A stretch of DNA of 13,267 bases from Bizionia sp. (GCA_018067115.1 JAGPVI010000373.1:1-13267); one strand, 5' to 3'; numbered from the stretch's first letter, positions 1 through 6,461 are shown. Program-made: numbers and translations. Notes: a model not told the origin generated them from the sequence alone.

Positions 1-1
1 A

Positions 2-181
2 AATGAACAGTATGATGACTTAATAGAAGAAGTTAATGAAACGATAGAAAGATACATAAAAATTAGCCGTGATGCGACTGAAGATTATGTTGATGAGATG
101 AAAGACGGAAACCCGAAAAAAGCACAAGAAGAATTAGATAAAGGAATGAAAAAAATGGAGAAAGTTGCCGACGATAAATAA
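2..181 (+). CDS. C-terminal fragment of an unknown acidic/lysine-rich helical protein
   Basis: Only the last 59 codons are in the window; the reading frame is open from base 2 to a TAA at 179–181. The visible piece is rich in Glu, Asp and Lys with almost no Cys, Trp or Pro, a composition expected for a soluble helical or coiled-coil tail. It ends DDK. No family is recognisable from this fragment. A strong hairpin terminator follows 22 bases after the stop, which supports it being a real gene end. It lies outside the left attachment repeat, so it should be host chromosome, convergent with the tRNA-Leu gene as that locus was before the element inserted. Confidence 0.6.
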   Translation, partial: NEQYDDLIEEVNETIERYIKISRDATEDYVDEMKDGNPKKAQEELDKGMKKMEKVADDK

Positions 182-203
182 TAGCGACAATTCCAGTTAT
201 AAT

Positions 204-238
204 AAAAAAGACCATACTATTAATTATGGTCTTTTTTT
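204..238. terminator. Perfect 13-bp stem rho-independent terminator
   Basis: Bases 204–216 (AAAAAAGACCATA) pair perfectly with 225–237 around an 8-base loop. An A-run on one side and a T-run of seven on the other (232–238) make it usable in both directions. It directly follows the partial gene ending at 181. Confidence 0.85.
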
Positions 239-274
239 GTGGGCTATATCGCAAATTATGTAAAATTAAGGCAT

Positions 275-307
275 AAAAAAAGCCTTTATCAAAAAGATAA
301 AGGCTTT
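275..307 (-). terminator. Original tRNA-Leu terminator, stranded at the far end of the element
   Basis: Bases 279–290 (AAAGCCTTTATC) pair perfectly, 12 bp, with 296–307 around a 5-base loop. On the minus strand the stem is followed by a run of seven T (complement of 275–281). It sits immediately beyond the tRNA 3'-end sequence that is duplicated at 305–328, so before insertion it would have followed the tRNA-Leu gene directly. That is an inference from the repeat arrangement. Confidence 0.75.
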
Positions 308-328
308 AGTACTCGGGACGGGACTTGA
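305..328. repeat. attL: left 24-bp attachment core
   Basis: This is identical over 24 bases to 6536–6559 and contains TACTCGGGACGGGACTTGA. The match stops at base 329 (C here, A in the tRNA copy) and at base 304 (C versus T). On the minus strand it spells the acceptor stem and T-loop end of tRNA-Leu, the usual crossover substrate of tRNA-targeting tyrosine integrases. Confidence 0.88.
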
Positions 329-459
329 CAGCGTCTATTTTGTTCTACTATTTTCAATACACAATCACACCAAAACCCCAATAAACACACGTAAAAGCCC
401 AATATACAAGCATTAACAAAAATATAACGAGATTTAACGAAATCTAAATTAATCGAAAT

Positions 460-490
460 TTTACGTACAAATGACGTACAAATTGTACGT
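460..490. repeat. Left arm-type repeats (ACGTACAAA direct pair plus inverted copy)
   Basis: Bases 460–482 are identical to 6462–6484 near the other end of the element. The block contains two direct ACGTACAAA units 11 bp apart (463–471 and 474–482). Here a third, inverted copy TTGTACGT (483–490) makes the palindrome ACGTACAA-A-TTGTACGT (474–490). Presence just inside both ends in the same orientation is typical of integrase arm sites or excisionase sites. The actual binding protein is not known from the sequence. Confidence 0.65.
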
Positions 491-497
491 AAATGAT

Positions 498-505
498 TAA
501 ATTTG
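498..505 (+). promoter_or_regulatory. -7 box of the probable integrase promoter
   Basis: TAAATTTG exactly fits the Bacteroidetes -7 consensus TAnnTTTG and lies 28 bases before the integrase ATG. No good TTG -33 box is found at the usual distance; that position falls inside the ACGTAC palindrome (474–490). A protein bound to those repeats could therefore control the integrase. Confidence 0.5.
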
Positions 506-533
506 TCATTATCAGATATTAAATACAAAGATT

Positions 534-1901
534 ATGGCAGTAGTATATTTTGTTTATCGTTCAACTAAAGAAAAGGCAGCTTTAAAAGTTAGACTTCAAT
601 TAAGTGACAAAAAATCACAATTTGAAGCAAGCACACAAATTCACACTTCAAAAACCTACTGGAATACAGATCGTAAAAAACAGCGCAATTTAACCGCTGA
701 AATAAAAAACGAAAACAAAGAGATTAGCCCAAAGTTAGACGCGCTTCAAAATTATATTTTAAAGAGGTATGAAAACGAATTGCCACAGCCTACACAAAAA
801 GAATGGTTAAAAAATATTGTTGCTGAATACTACACACCATTAAAGGAAAATATTAAAAGAAGCGATTTAGTAATTGACTGCATAAAGTACATTATTGAAA
901 CGGCAAATATTAGAGAAAACAATCAAAAAAAACTAGGCTTATCCAAAAGCCGTATAAACTCATATAAGAATTTAAGCAAAATAATAGAACGGTACCAAAC
1001 GAAAACCAATCCTTTGAGAGTAAAGGACGTTAATATAAAACTAGGTAAGCATTTTTTAAGCTGGCTTATAAATACCGAAAACTATTCTGAAAGCTATGCG
1101 CGTAAAAAAGTGGACGACCTAAAAGCCGTTTGTAATGACGCTAAAATTGACGGTATGGAAACAAGCATACAACTATCAAAAATTAAAGGCGGCAAAGTAG
1201 AAAACGAAAACATAATATATTTAACGCCCGCAGAACTCGAGAAAATAAAAAACACAACCTTACATAGCGAAGCACTAATAAACGCCCGCAAATGGCTTCT
1301 TTTTGGATGCTGCATAGGACAGCGCGGCAATGACTTACTAAAGATTAACGATAGTAATTTTGTAACTCGTAACGGTTTAGAAGTTATAGAATTGAAACAG
1401 CAAAAGACTGGAAAAAACGTAACCATACCAATATTACACGAAACAAAAGAACTGTTAAAAGACGGCTTACCAAAACCAATCACGATACAAAGGTTTAACG
1501 ACTACATTAAAATAGTATGTGAATTAAGCGGCATAACGGAACCAACGAAAGGCAGTAAAATTATGATGCTGGACAAAGACGGCAAAGAAGTACAAAAGGA
1601 CAAAAACGGAAAAAGCTTAGTAAAAGGAATTAAAAGAACTGTAAAAGGCATTTATCCTAAATATGAATTAATATCTAGTCACGTTTGCCGTAGGTCGTTT
1701 GCTTCTAATCAATACGGAATTTTACCAACTACATTAATAATGCAAGTGACAGCCCACAGCACAGAAAAAATGCTATTAAATTACATAGGTAAAACCTCCT
1801 TAGATTATGCACAACAAATAGCAGACTTCTATACACTACAAGCACAAAAACAGAAAAAAGAACCTCAACTAACAGTAATTAAAAACGCAGCAAATCAATA
1901 A
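534..1901 (+). CDS. Tyrosine site-specific recombinase (integrase) of the element
   Basis: This 455-aa protein should catalyse integration and excision by strand exchange at the tRNA-Leu att core. The N-terminal ~100 residues resemble the arm-DNA-binding domain of Bacteroidetes integrases (start MAVVYFVYRS, strand-rich, then charged). Residues ~105–210 are the SAM-like core-binding domain and ~230–430 the catalytic domain. The full catalytic set is visible: R264 (in GQRGNDLL), K291 (QKTGK), H383 and R386 (SHVCRRS), H408 (TAHS) and the nucleophile Y417 (NYIG). Between K291 and H383 there is a charged insertion around 336–372. It starts at the only reasonable ATG, 22–23 bases after the predicted transcription start, and is followed after four bases by the 301-aa gene. 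The intact active site suggests the element is still mobile. Confidence 0.95.
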   Translation: MAVVYFVYRSTKEKAALKVRLQLSDKKSQFEASTQIHTSKTYWNTDRKKQRNLTAEIKNENKEISPKLDALQNYILKRYENELPQPTQKEWLKNIVAEYYTPLKENIKRSDLVIDCIKYIIETANIRENNQKKLGLSKSRINSYKNLSKIIERYQTKTNPLRVKDVNIKLGKHFLSWLINTENYSESYARKKVDDLKAVCNDAKIDGMETSIQLSKIKGGKVENENIIYLTPAELEKIKNTTLHSEALINARKWLLFGCCIGQRGNDLLKINDSNFVTRNGLEVIELKQQKTGKNVTIPILHETKELLKDGLPKPITIQRFNDYIKIVCELSGITEPTKGSKIMMLDKDGKEVQKDKNGKSLVKGIKRTVKGIYPKYELISSHVCRRSFASNQYGILPTTLIMQVTAHSTEKMLLNYIGKTSLDYAQQIADFYTLQAQKQKKEPQLTVIKNAANQ

Positions 1902-1905
1902 GGCA

Positions 1906-2811
1906 ATGACAGACGAAAACAGGACCACATACGACAATTATATAAAGCTTATTGATAGGGCAGGATTTTTAAAACATAAAGTTTACGATCACATAATTAC
2001 AGAATTGAGCGATTTAGATTTTTTAGAAATTCAACTAGGCAAATATAAAGCACCATATATAAAAGCAATTAATGACAATTTGCCACATTTTGAAAGCATA
2101 GTAAATACAGATATTGAAGTTAATAACTATGATAAAATTGAAGTCGATGCTATTCTTACCCAAAAGCAAAAAGCTGAAAATTTGGTTAATTCAATCTTAG
2201 AATTTTCTAAGGACAATGCGAACATATTTCAGAAAACAAATGAAGAGTTTGAAAGTTATTTTAAAAGCCTATACGATAAAACAAATAATGACTATAAAGG
2301 TAAAAATAGAGAGTTTCTACAAAAGAAAGCCGATGAAATAACCAAAGCGTTACATGATGCAAAACACAATTATACAATTAGCGAGTTTGCAGAAAATTAT
2401 ATTTTCGATTTAGAATATTTAAGAACTGAAATTGAAACCGAAATAAAAAATAGTTTCGTGGTTAAAAAAGTGGCAAATACGAAAAGTAGCTCCAATATAA
2501 AACACCCGGAAGACAACCCTAACAACTTTAGCAAAAACGGTTATAATCTGTTTATTTACTTATATGAAAATTACTATTTAGACCAAAGCGCAACAAAAAT
2601 AAAGCTCATTAATATTTGGCACTATTTTAAAAATGAACTTAACGACAAAACAGACTATCAATTAAGGTTGACAAAAGATGAATATTTAATATTTATTAAT
2701 GATAATTATAAAGTAAAAGTTAAAAACGTAGACAAAACACAAGCTTACGAAAACAAACATTTACCAATACTTAAAGGTCATTTTGAAGCATTTAAAACAT
2801 TAAATAATTGA
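1906..2811 (+). CDS. Unknown 301-aa protein co-transcribed with the integrase
   Basis: The ATG lies four bases after the integrase stop, so the two genes almost certainly share a transcript. The protein is soluble in appearance, rich in Lys, Asn, Glu and Tyr, with no signal peptide or membrane segment. Residues ~80–180 are strongly charged and probably helical. A Ser/Asn/Pro-rich linker around 194–210 (TKSSSNIKHPEDNPNN) separates an aromatic C-terminal domain that begins NFSKNGYNLFIYLYENYY. I recognise no catalytic motif. Genes in this slot of Bacteroidetes elements are sometimes recombination or excision regulators such as RteC, and that comparison is worth testing, but the sequence alone does not establish it. 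It could equally be cargo. Confidence 0.8.
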   Translation: MTDENRTTYDNYIKLIDRAGFLKHKVYDHIITELSDLDFLEIQLGKYKAPYIKAINDNLPHFESIVNTDIEVNNYDKIEVDAILTQKQKAENLVNSILEFSKDNANIFQKTNEEFESYFKSLYDKTNNDYKGKNREFLQKKADEITKALHDAKHNYTISEFAENYIFDLEYLRTEIETEIKNSFVVKKVANTKSSSNIKHPEDNPNNFSKNGYNLFIYLYENYYLDQSATKIKLINIWHYFKNELNDKTDYQLRLTKDEYLIFINDNYKVKVKNVDKTQAYENKHLPILKGHFEAFKTLNN

Positions 2812-2917
2812 AATAAATGTAAAAAAACTAAAAAAACACATAAAACACATTTTTCAACTCTTTTTTGACAGTATGAACTAAATTGAAATTGCGGCATAAT
2901 TTAAAACACATACAATT

Positions 2918-3187
2918 ATGCAAACATTTCAAATTCAAATTCCTGAAAGCCTATCTTTAAAATTAGATAGCTTATTAGATGAGGTTAAAAACCTTAAAGA
3001 AAACTTACAACAACCAGCAGTAACAAAATACCTTACCAGGCATCAAGTTGCTGAAATGCTACATTGTGATATTTCTACTGTTCACAATATGACAGTCAAA
3101 GGTATATTACAAAAATACCAAATAAGCGGTCGCGTACTCTACAAGCTCGATGAAGTAGAACAAAGTATTGTAAAACTTCATAAATAA
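2918..3187 (+). CDS. Excisionase-type helix-turn-helix DNA-binding protein
   Basis: This small protein (89 aa) has two parts. Residues ~8–32 form a leucine-containing helix (SLSLKLDSLLDEVKNLKENL) that may dimerise. Residues ~37–88 match the HTH_17/MerR-like excisionase layout: YLTRHQVAEML, HCDISTVHNM as recognition region, then GRVLYKLDEVEQSI as wing and closing helix. Such proteins in Bacteroidetes elements act as recombination directionality factors or as transcription regulators. Its TAA is joined directly to the ATG of the helicase gene, so it may also control replication. It is preceded by 106 bp without a gene, the break after the integrase pair, so it probably begins a second operon, although no convincing promoter is visible. 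The ACGTACAAA repeats are natural candidate sites for it. Confidence 0.85.
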   Translation: MQTFQIQIPESLSLKLDSLLDEVKNLKENLQQPAVTKYLTRHQVAEMLHCDISTVHNMTVKGILQKYQISGRVLYKLDEVEQSIVKLHK

Positions 3188-4630
3188 ATGGCTATGGATA
3201 CAAAAAACACCCACAGCCATAATATCTTAAATAACGATGCAGATGTTAAAGGTAATGAATTTATAGCGATCAACCCTAGAACTGGTAAACCGTTTTTTGA
3301 CTGCGCTCTATTTAGTGACTTCTTAGAGCTTAATAATTTTTATAGGTACGAAGGGCTCACTATAAAGTTATATGAGAATATAGCCACACCACACAAAGAG
3401 CAGGACGTTTACAACTTTGGATTAGACTACATTAAAAGTCTTAACAATCCAGCATTCAGGAATACATACATTAAAGAAGCTGGAAAGCTAATAAATAGCA
3501 AAACGTTTTTAGGCGGTTTACAGCCTTTAGAACTAAAACCATATAGAGATAGTATACATGAAGTGGCTTTTTTTCTTAAAAATCTATTTGTTGTAATTAC
3601 TAAGGATGGGTTTAAGACATACACTTACGACCAACTAAGTAAAATTATAGGCAATAGGTTTATTTTCAACTCAAGGATCTTAAAAAGAAATTTTGACCCT
3701 AAAAATATTGACCATAAACAATCCCAGTATTACCAAATAATAGAGCTGGCTAGTGAAAATAAAGATAGTCTTTTAAAAATTCTAACATCAATAGGTTATT
3801 TATCCCAAGATTACAAAAATGAGGGCTTAGCCAAAATGCCAATATTAACTGATATAGCTAGTATTACTACTAACGCGGCTAACGGTAGATCTTGCAAAGG
3901 ACTTATATTAAAAGGGCTAGAAGAAATATCTAGTACGGTACTTATAGATGGTAAAACAGCAGATTTTTACAACCCTCACGTCTTGCAAAGCGTTACAACC
4001 GATACTAGAATTATTATTATAAGCGATTTAGCAAAAGACTTTAAAAAAGATGGTTTATTCAATTTAATTACTGATAGTATGACAATTAAGAAGTTATACC
4101 AACCTGAAACTATCACACCATTTAAGGACAGCCCAAAAGTGGTTTGTACTACAAATTACAGTAATATATTAAGTAATGAAAACAGCTGGAAAGCAAGGAT
4201 ACACCCAGTAATTTTAAACAACTATTTTAATATAGACTATACCCCACTAAAGCACTTTAATAATTTGCTTTTCACTAACTGGGATAACGATCAATGGAAC
4301 TTATTTTATGCCACCATATTTGAAGCCGCTCGTTTATTTCTATTGCACGGTTTAGCTGATTACGAATCTGAAACACTTAAAAAAACACTTATAGAGAAAT
4401 CAACCTCAAAACGCTTTTTAGAGCTTATGGAAACGGAATATAGTATGCTTAATTCTTACTATAATCTAAAAGACATTGCGGCAAAAGTGAAAGACATTAA
4501 GGTAGATGATGTTAAGGCTAAAAGTAAAATATGTAGTGAATGGATAAATAAATATGCAATTTTCAAAGGTTACAAAGTAGATAAAAGACTACAAAACGGT
4601 GTTACAAAGCTATCTTTTGTATTAAAATAG
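3188..4630 (+). CDS. SF3/D5-like replication helicase with an atypical P-loop
   Basis: The 480-aa protein resembles the helicase half of phage and plasmid primase-helicases. Residues ~215–345 carry the SF3 order: a P-loop region ANGRSCKG (231–238); a Walker-B-like strand IIIISD (275–280); and motif C, residues ~294–323 with TDSMTIKKLY, then SPKVVCTTN ending in N323. NSWKARIHPVIL (332–343) may supply the arginine finger (R337). The C-terminal ~80 residues look like a winged DNA-binding tail. The N-terminal ~210 residues show no primase motif that I recognise. The P-loop is odd: against GxxxxGK[ST] it keeps the lysine (K237) but has A, C and G at the other fixed positions. The gene starts directly after the HTH gene (TAA-ATG); the ATG at 3194 is also possible. 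It probably replicates the excised element. Confidence 0.8.
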   Translation: MAMDTKNTHSHNILNNDADVKGNEFIAINPRTGKPFFDCALFSDFLELNNFYRYEGLTIKLYENIATPHKEQDVYNFGLDYIKSLNNPAFRNTYIKEAGKLINSKTFLGGLQPLELKPYRDSIHEVAFFLKNLFVVITKDGFKTYTYDQLSKIIGNRFIFNSRILKRNFDPKNIDHKQSQYYQIIELASENKDSLLKILTSIGYLSQDYKNEGLAKMPILTDIASITTNAANGRSCKGLILKGLEEISSTVLIDGKTADFYNPHVLQSVTTDTRIIIISDLAKDFKKDGLFNLITDSMTIKKLYQPETITPFKDSPKVVCTTNYSNILSNENSWKARIHPVILNNYFNIDYTPLKHFNNLLFTNWDNDQWNLFYATIFEAARLFLLHGLADYESETLKKTLIEKSTSKRFLELMETEYSMLNSYYNLKDIAAKVKDIKVDDVKAKSKICSEWINKYAIFKGYKVDKRLQNGVTKLSFVLK

Positions 4631-4936
4631 CCGTTTTAGTAGAGTAACTATTTTTAAAAAAAACAACCATCTACTCTTGAAACCCTTATAAACATTGACT
4701 TAACATATAAAAGTAGAACAGGTAGAACATATTTTATAAAAGAGTAATAAAAAAAAAGTAATATATATATATAGTTATATGAAATCCTTCTACCTCATCT
4801 ACTTATTTACAAATCCCTTATAAAAATGAACCATATACGCCCGCCATAATATTTTGCCACAATATCCGCAACACCTATAAATAATAAAATTTTAACAACG
4901 CCATAAATAAAAAGTGGCAAATAAATAAATACAAAA
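4631..4936. other. Repeat-rich intergenic region after the helicase: candidate replication origin
   Basis: No gene is seen. GTAGA occurs at 4639–4643, 4713–4717 and 4722–4726, and its complement TCTAC at 4670–4674, 4789–4793 and 4798–4802. AGTAGAACAGGTAGAA (4712–4727) and TTCTACCTCATCTACT (4788–4803) form an inverted repeat, 14 of 16 paired, around an AT-only stretch (4755–4780). CATCTACT followed by CCCTTATAAA occurs twice (4668–4692 and 4796–4824). Iterated boxes, dyad symmetry and an AT-rich core beside a replication helicase gene suggest an origin, though a regulatory region is also possible. Confidence 0.5.
4668..4824. repeat. Duplicated CATCTACT–CCCTTATAAA module with an internal dyad
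   Basis: The module is present at 4668–4692 (7-base gap) and 4796–4824 (11-base gap). The second copy also forms the right arm of the 16-base inverted repeat with 4712–4727. Confidence 0.6.
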
Positions 4937-5599
4937 ATGACAAAGCAATTATTAAACTATAACAAAGAAGCAGAACAAAGATTTATAAAAAGAATAGAAG
5001 CAGTTCCTGAATTATTAGAACAAGTTAAGGCAGAACTCACAGCGCAAAAGGTAGATCATAACCTGAAATTATCAGATCTAAAAAAGGGAAATTTTATAAG
5101 CATATTTGAAAACTACCATAAAAAGGAAATGAAGCAGTACGTACCAAAGGCAGACTATAGCAAATACTTGGATTTGTTAAACGTTAATACTGATGAACTG
5201 GAGAAGCTGGAAAATATTTATAAAAAATATTTAGACCTAAAAGAGAGTTTCTATTCTGTTAATAATGACTATTGGTTTTCAAAAGAAACCTTTGGGAATG
5301 ACTTTGAAAGAGTAAAGCACCCTGAAGCACCAACTAAAAAAGAATATTGCATTGATGACTTTTTAAAAATTTCATTGGATAGCTATAAAATTACAGTCGA
5401 TAGCGAATTGTTTAAATTGTATTTTACGAATAAACAGCAGACAAATGAGCTAAACGACGCTAAACAGCAAATACAGCTAGCTAAACGCCGCAAATCAGAC
5501 AGGCGTGATGTTTTAAAAGTGGTCGGAGACATTGTTAGAGCCCTTGACAATGAATATAATATTACATGGAACTATGAAAAAATCCTAGACATCAAATAA
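4937..5599 (+). CDS. Unknown 220-aa protein of the element
   Basis: An ATG at 4937 opens a 220-aa charged protein with no signal peptide and no membrane segment. Residues 1–35 and ~85–110 look helical (ELLEQVKAEL, DELEKLENIYKKYLDLKES). Residues ~165–195 are polar and basic (LNDAKQQIQLAKRRKSDRRD), which could bind nucleic acid. There is a single YWF cluster near residue 112. I do not recognise the family. It follows the candidate origin and is succeeded within eight bases by a microprotein gene, so it probably heads a three-gene unit that ends at the terminator at 5931. Its position in the accessory half of a small island makes it a cargo candidate, but no function can be assigned. Confidence 0.75.
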   Translation: MTKQLLNYNKEAEQRFIKRIEAVPELLEQVKAELTAQKVDHNLKLSDLKKGNFISIFENYHKKEMKQYVPKADYSKYLDLLNVNTDELEKLENIYKKYLDLKESFYSVNNDYWFSKETFGNDFERVKHPEAPTKKEYCIDDFLKISLDSYKITVDSELFKLYFTNKQQTNELNDAKQQIQLAKRRKSDRRDVLKVVGDIVRALDNEYNITWNYEKILDIK

Positions 5600-5607
5600 C
5601 AGAAATC

Positions 5608-5754
5608 ATGCAGAAAAAAGAAACAATAACACTCACAGGAGCGACAGCAACAGAGCTAGAAAAGAACATTGCTAATCACATGAGATATAACTTCAAGCCG
5701 ATTGACAACGTTCTGAATGCGGACGGAATGTATCAAATTAAAATGGAGCGATAG
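5608..5754 (+). CDS. 48-aa microprotein (unknown, possible DUF1737-like fold)
   Basis: A short frame starts at ATG 5608, eight bases after the 220-aa gene, and stops at TAG 5752–5754, one base before the next ATG. The tight packing supports it being translated. The predicted protein begins MQKKETITLTGATATELEKN and ends ADGMYQIKMER. The pattern is short strand, one helix and a closing strand, the same length and layout as the next product. The hydrophobic positions of the two line up without gaps from residue ~6, suggesting related folds, but few residues are identical. Function unknown. Confidence 0.55.
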   Translation: MQKKETITLTGATATELEKNIANHMRYNFKPIDNVLNADGMYQIKMER

Positions 5755-5755
5755 G

Positions 5756-5899
5756 ATGACAGAATATAAGATAATTACAAAGAGCCTCGCAGAAGACTTA
5801 GACGTGGCAATAAATGAAGCTGCATCCGATGGCTGGAAGATTAAAACAAATCCAATTATCACAGACCAGGGCATTTTAATAATTATGTATAGGGTTTAA
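5756..5899 (+). CDS. 47-aa DUF1737-like microprotein
   Basis: The product begins MTEYKIITKS and ends ILIIMYRV. The Y-K-x-x-x-x-S...L...(I/V)NE...(D/E)GW pattern followed by a strand ending in M-x-R resembles the small DUF1737 family, whose members are about 50–60 aa and of unknown function; this is recognition by eye. I chose the ATG at 5756, one base after the previous stop. The same frame could extend upstream to 5717, but that would overlap the 48-aa gene and add a tail atypical of the family. It is the last gene of the element; a terminator follows 31 bases later. Confidence 0.65.
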   Translation: MTEYKIITKSLAEDLDVAINEAASDGWKIKTNPIITDQGILIIMYRV

Positions 5900-5930
5900 A
5901 ATTAGTTAGTCATCATTTGTTTGTTAATTG

Positions 5931-5964
5931 AAGCGTGTACCTGTAAGTGGTATGCGCTTTTTTT
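5931..5964 (+). terminator. Rho-independent terminator closing the element's last operon
   Basis: AAGCGTGTACC (5931–5941) pairs with GGTATGCGCTT (5949–5959): 11 bp including two G·U pairs around a 7-base loop. A run of seven T (5958–5964) follows. Confidence 0.85.
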
Positions 5965-6250
5965 ACGTTGTTATATATCGTTGTCACATTGATAAAAATA
6001 GCTGAAACACAAGACTATAATTAAAATCTATCAAAATAATAAAATTGATAGTTTATCGCTATAACTTAAAATATAACATAATTTCAAATATATGCAGAAT
6101 GAATGTGTTATGCGGAGCAGAACGGATTGTATGGGATTTTTAAACGTCGGGTTAGTACCTTTTTGATTGTCAGGTAGTTACACCTATAAGCGCACGACTT
6201 ATCTACACGTTATAAACAATTACAGATACCTATTATCATTTGCCACTTAC

Positions 6251-6320
6251 AAAGACACGCACCAGCACGCACCACACCCACACAGATAAGCACAGACCAA
6301 CGCACACGCACCGACCAAAC
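6251..6320. repeat. A/C-rich strand-biased tract with CACGCACC iterons
   Basis: Over 70 bases the + strand has just one T. CACGCACC occurs at 6256–6263, 6266–6273 and 6305–6312; the first two are exactly 10 bp apart and share CACGCACCA. CACAGA occurs at 6281 and 6291, also 10 bp apart, and GACCAA at 6295 and 6313. Ten-bp phasing places copies on one face of the helix, as in protein-binding arrays. Confidence 0.55.
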
Positions 6321-6461
6321 AAACTACTATCTAAAATATTAAACGTTGTTAGAATGGCTTATTACAGTTCGATGAGGTTTTAATCAATTAGTGGCAATAA
6401 ATATATTCTTCAATAGTGATAGGTAATGTAAGAAATGCAGAAAATGAAGCCTTAAAATTAA

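Larger units (their letters stand above)
182..533. other. Non-coding left junction: two terminators, attL and arm-type repeats
   Basis: No credible gene is present. In order it holds the terminator of the partial gene (204–238), a second hairpin (275–307) that is the original tRNA-Leu terminator, the left attachment core (305–328), A/C-rich element DNA (329–420), a 10-bp-phased TAACGA pair (425–430 and 435–440) with an inverted repeat AGATTT/AAATCT (430–435 and 440–445), the ACGTACAAA repeats (460–490), and the integrase promoter. Confidence 0.7.

Noticed and set aside
308..328. Possible tRNA pseudogene at the left end
   Set aside because: It contains only the 3'-terminal tRNA segment created by integration; there is no D arm or anticodon arm, so it is recorded as attL.
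289..528. 79-codon open frame on the minus strand
   Set aside because: It crosses the attachment core, the arm repeats and the integrase promoter; composition and context show no sign of coding.
1094..1483. 129-codon minus-strand frame inside the integrase
   Set aside because: It is a shadow of the integrase reading frame, with no family resemblance.
2812..2917. TTGACA at 2865–2870 as a promoter for the HTH gene
   Set aside because: The nearest TA-rich box (TAATTTAA at 2897) is about 26 bases away, too far for either the classical or the Bacteroidetes spacing.
5717..5755. Upstream extension of the 47-aa gene
   Set aside because: It overlaps the 48-aa gene and adds residues not typical of the DUF1737-like family; the ATG at 5756 directly after the previous stop fits better.
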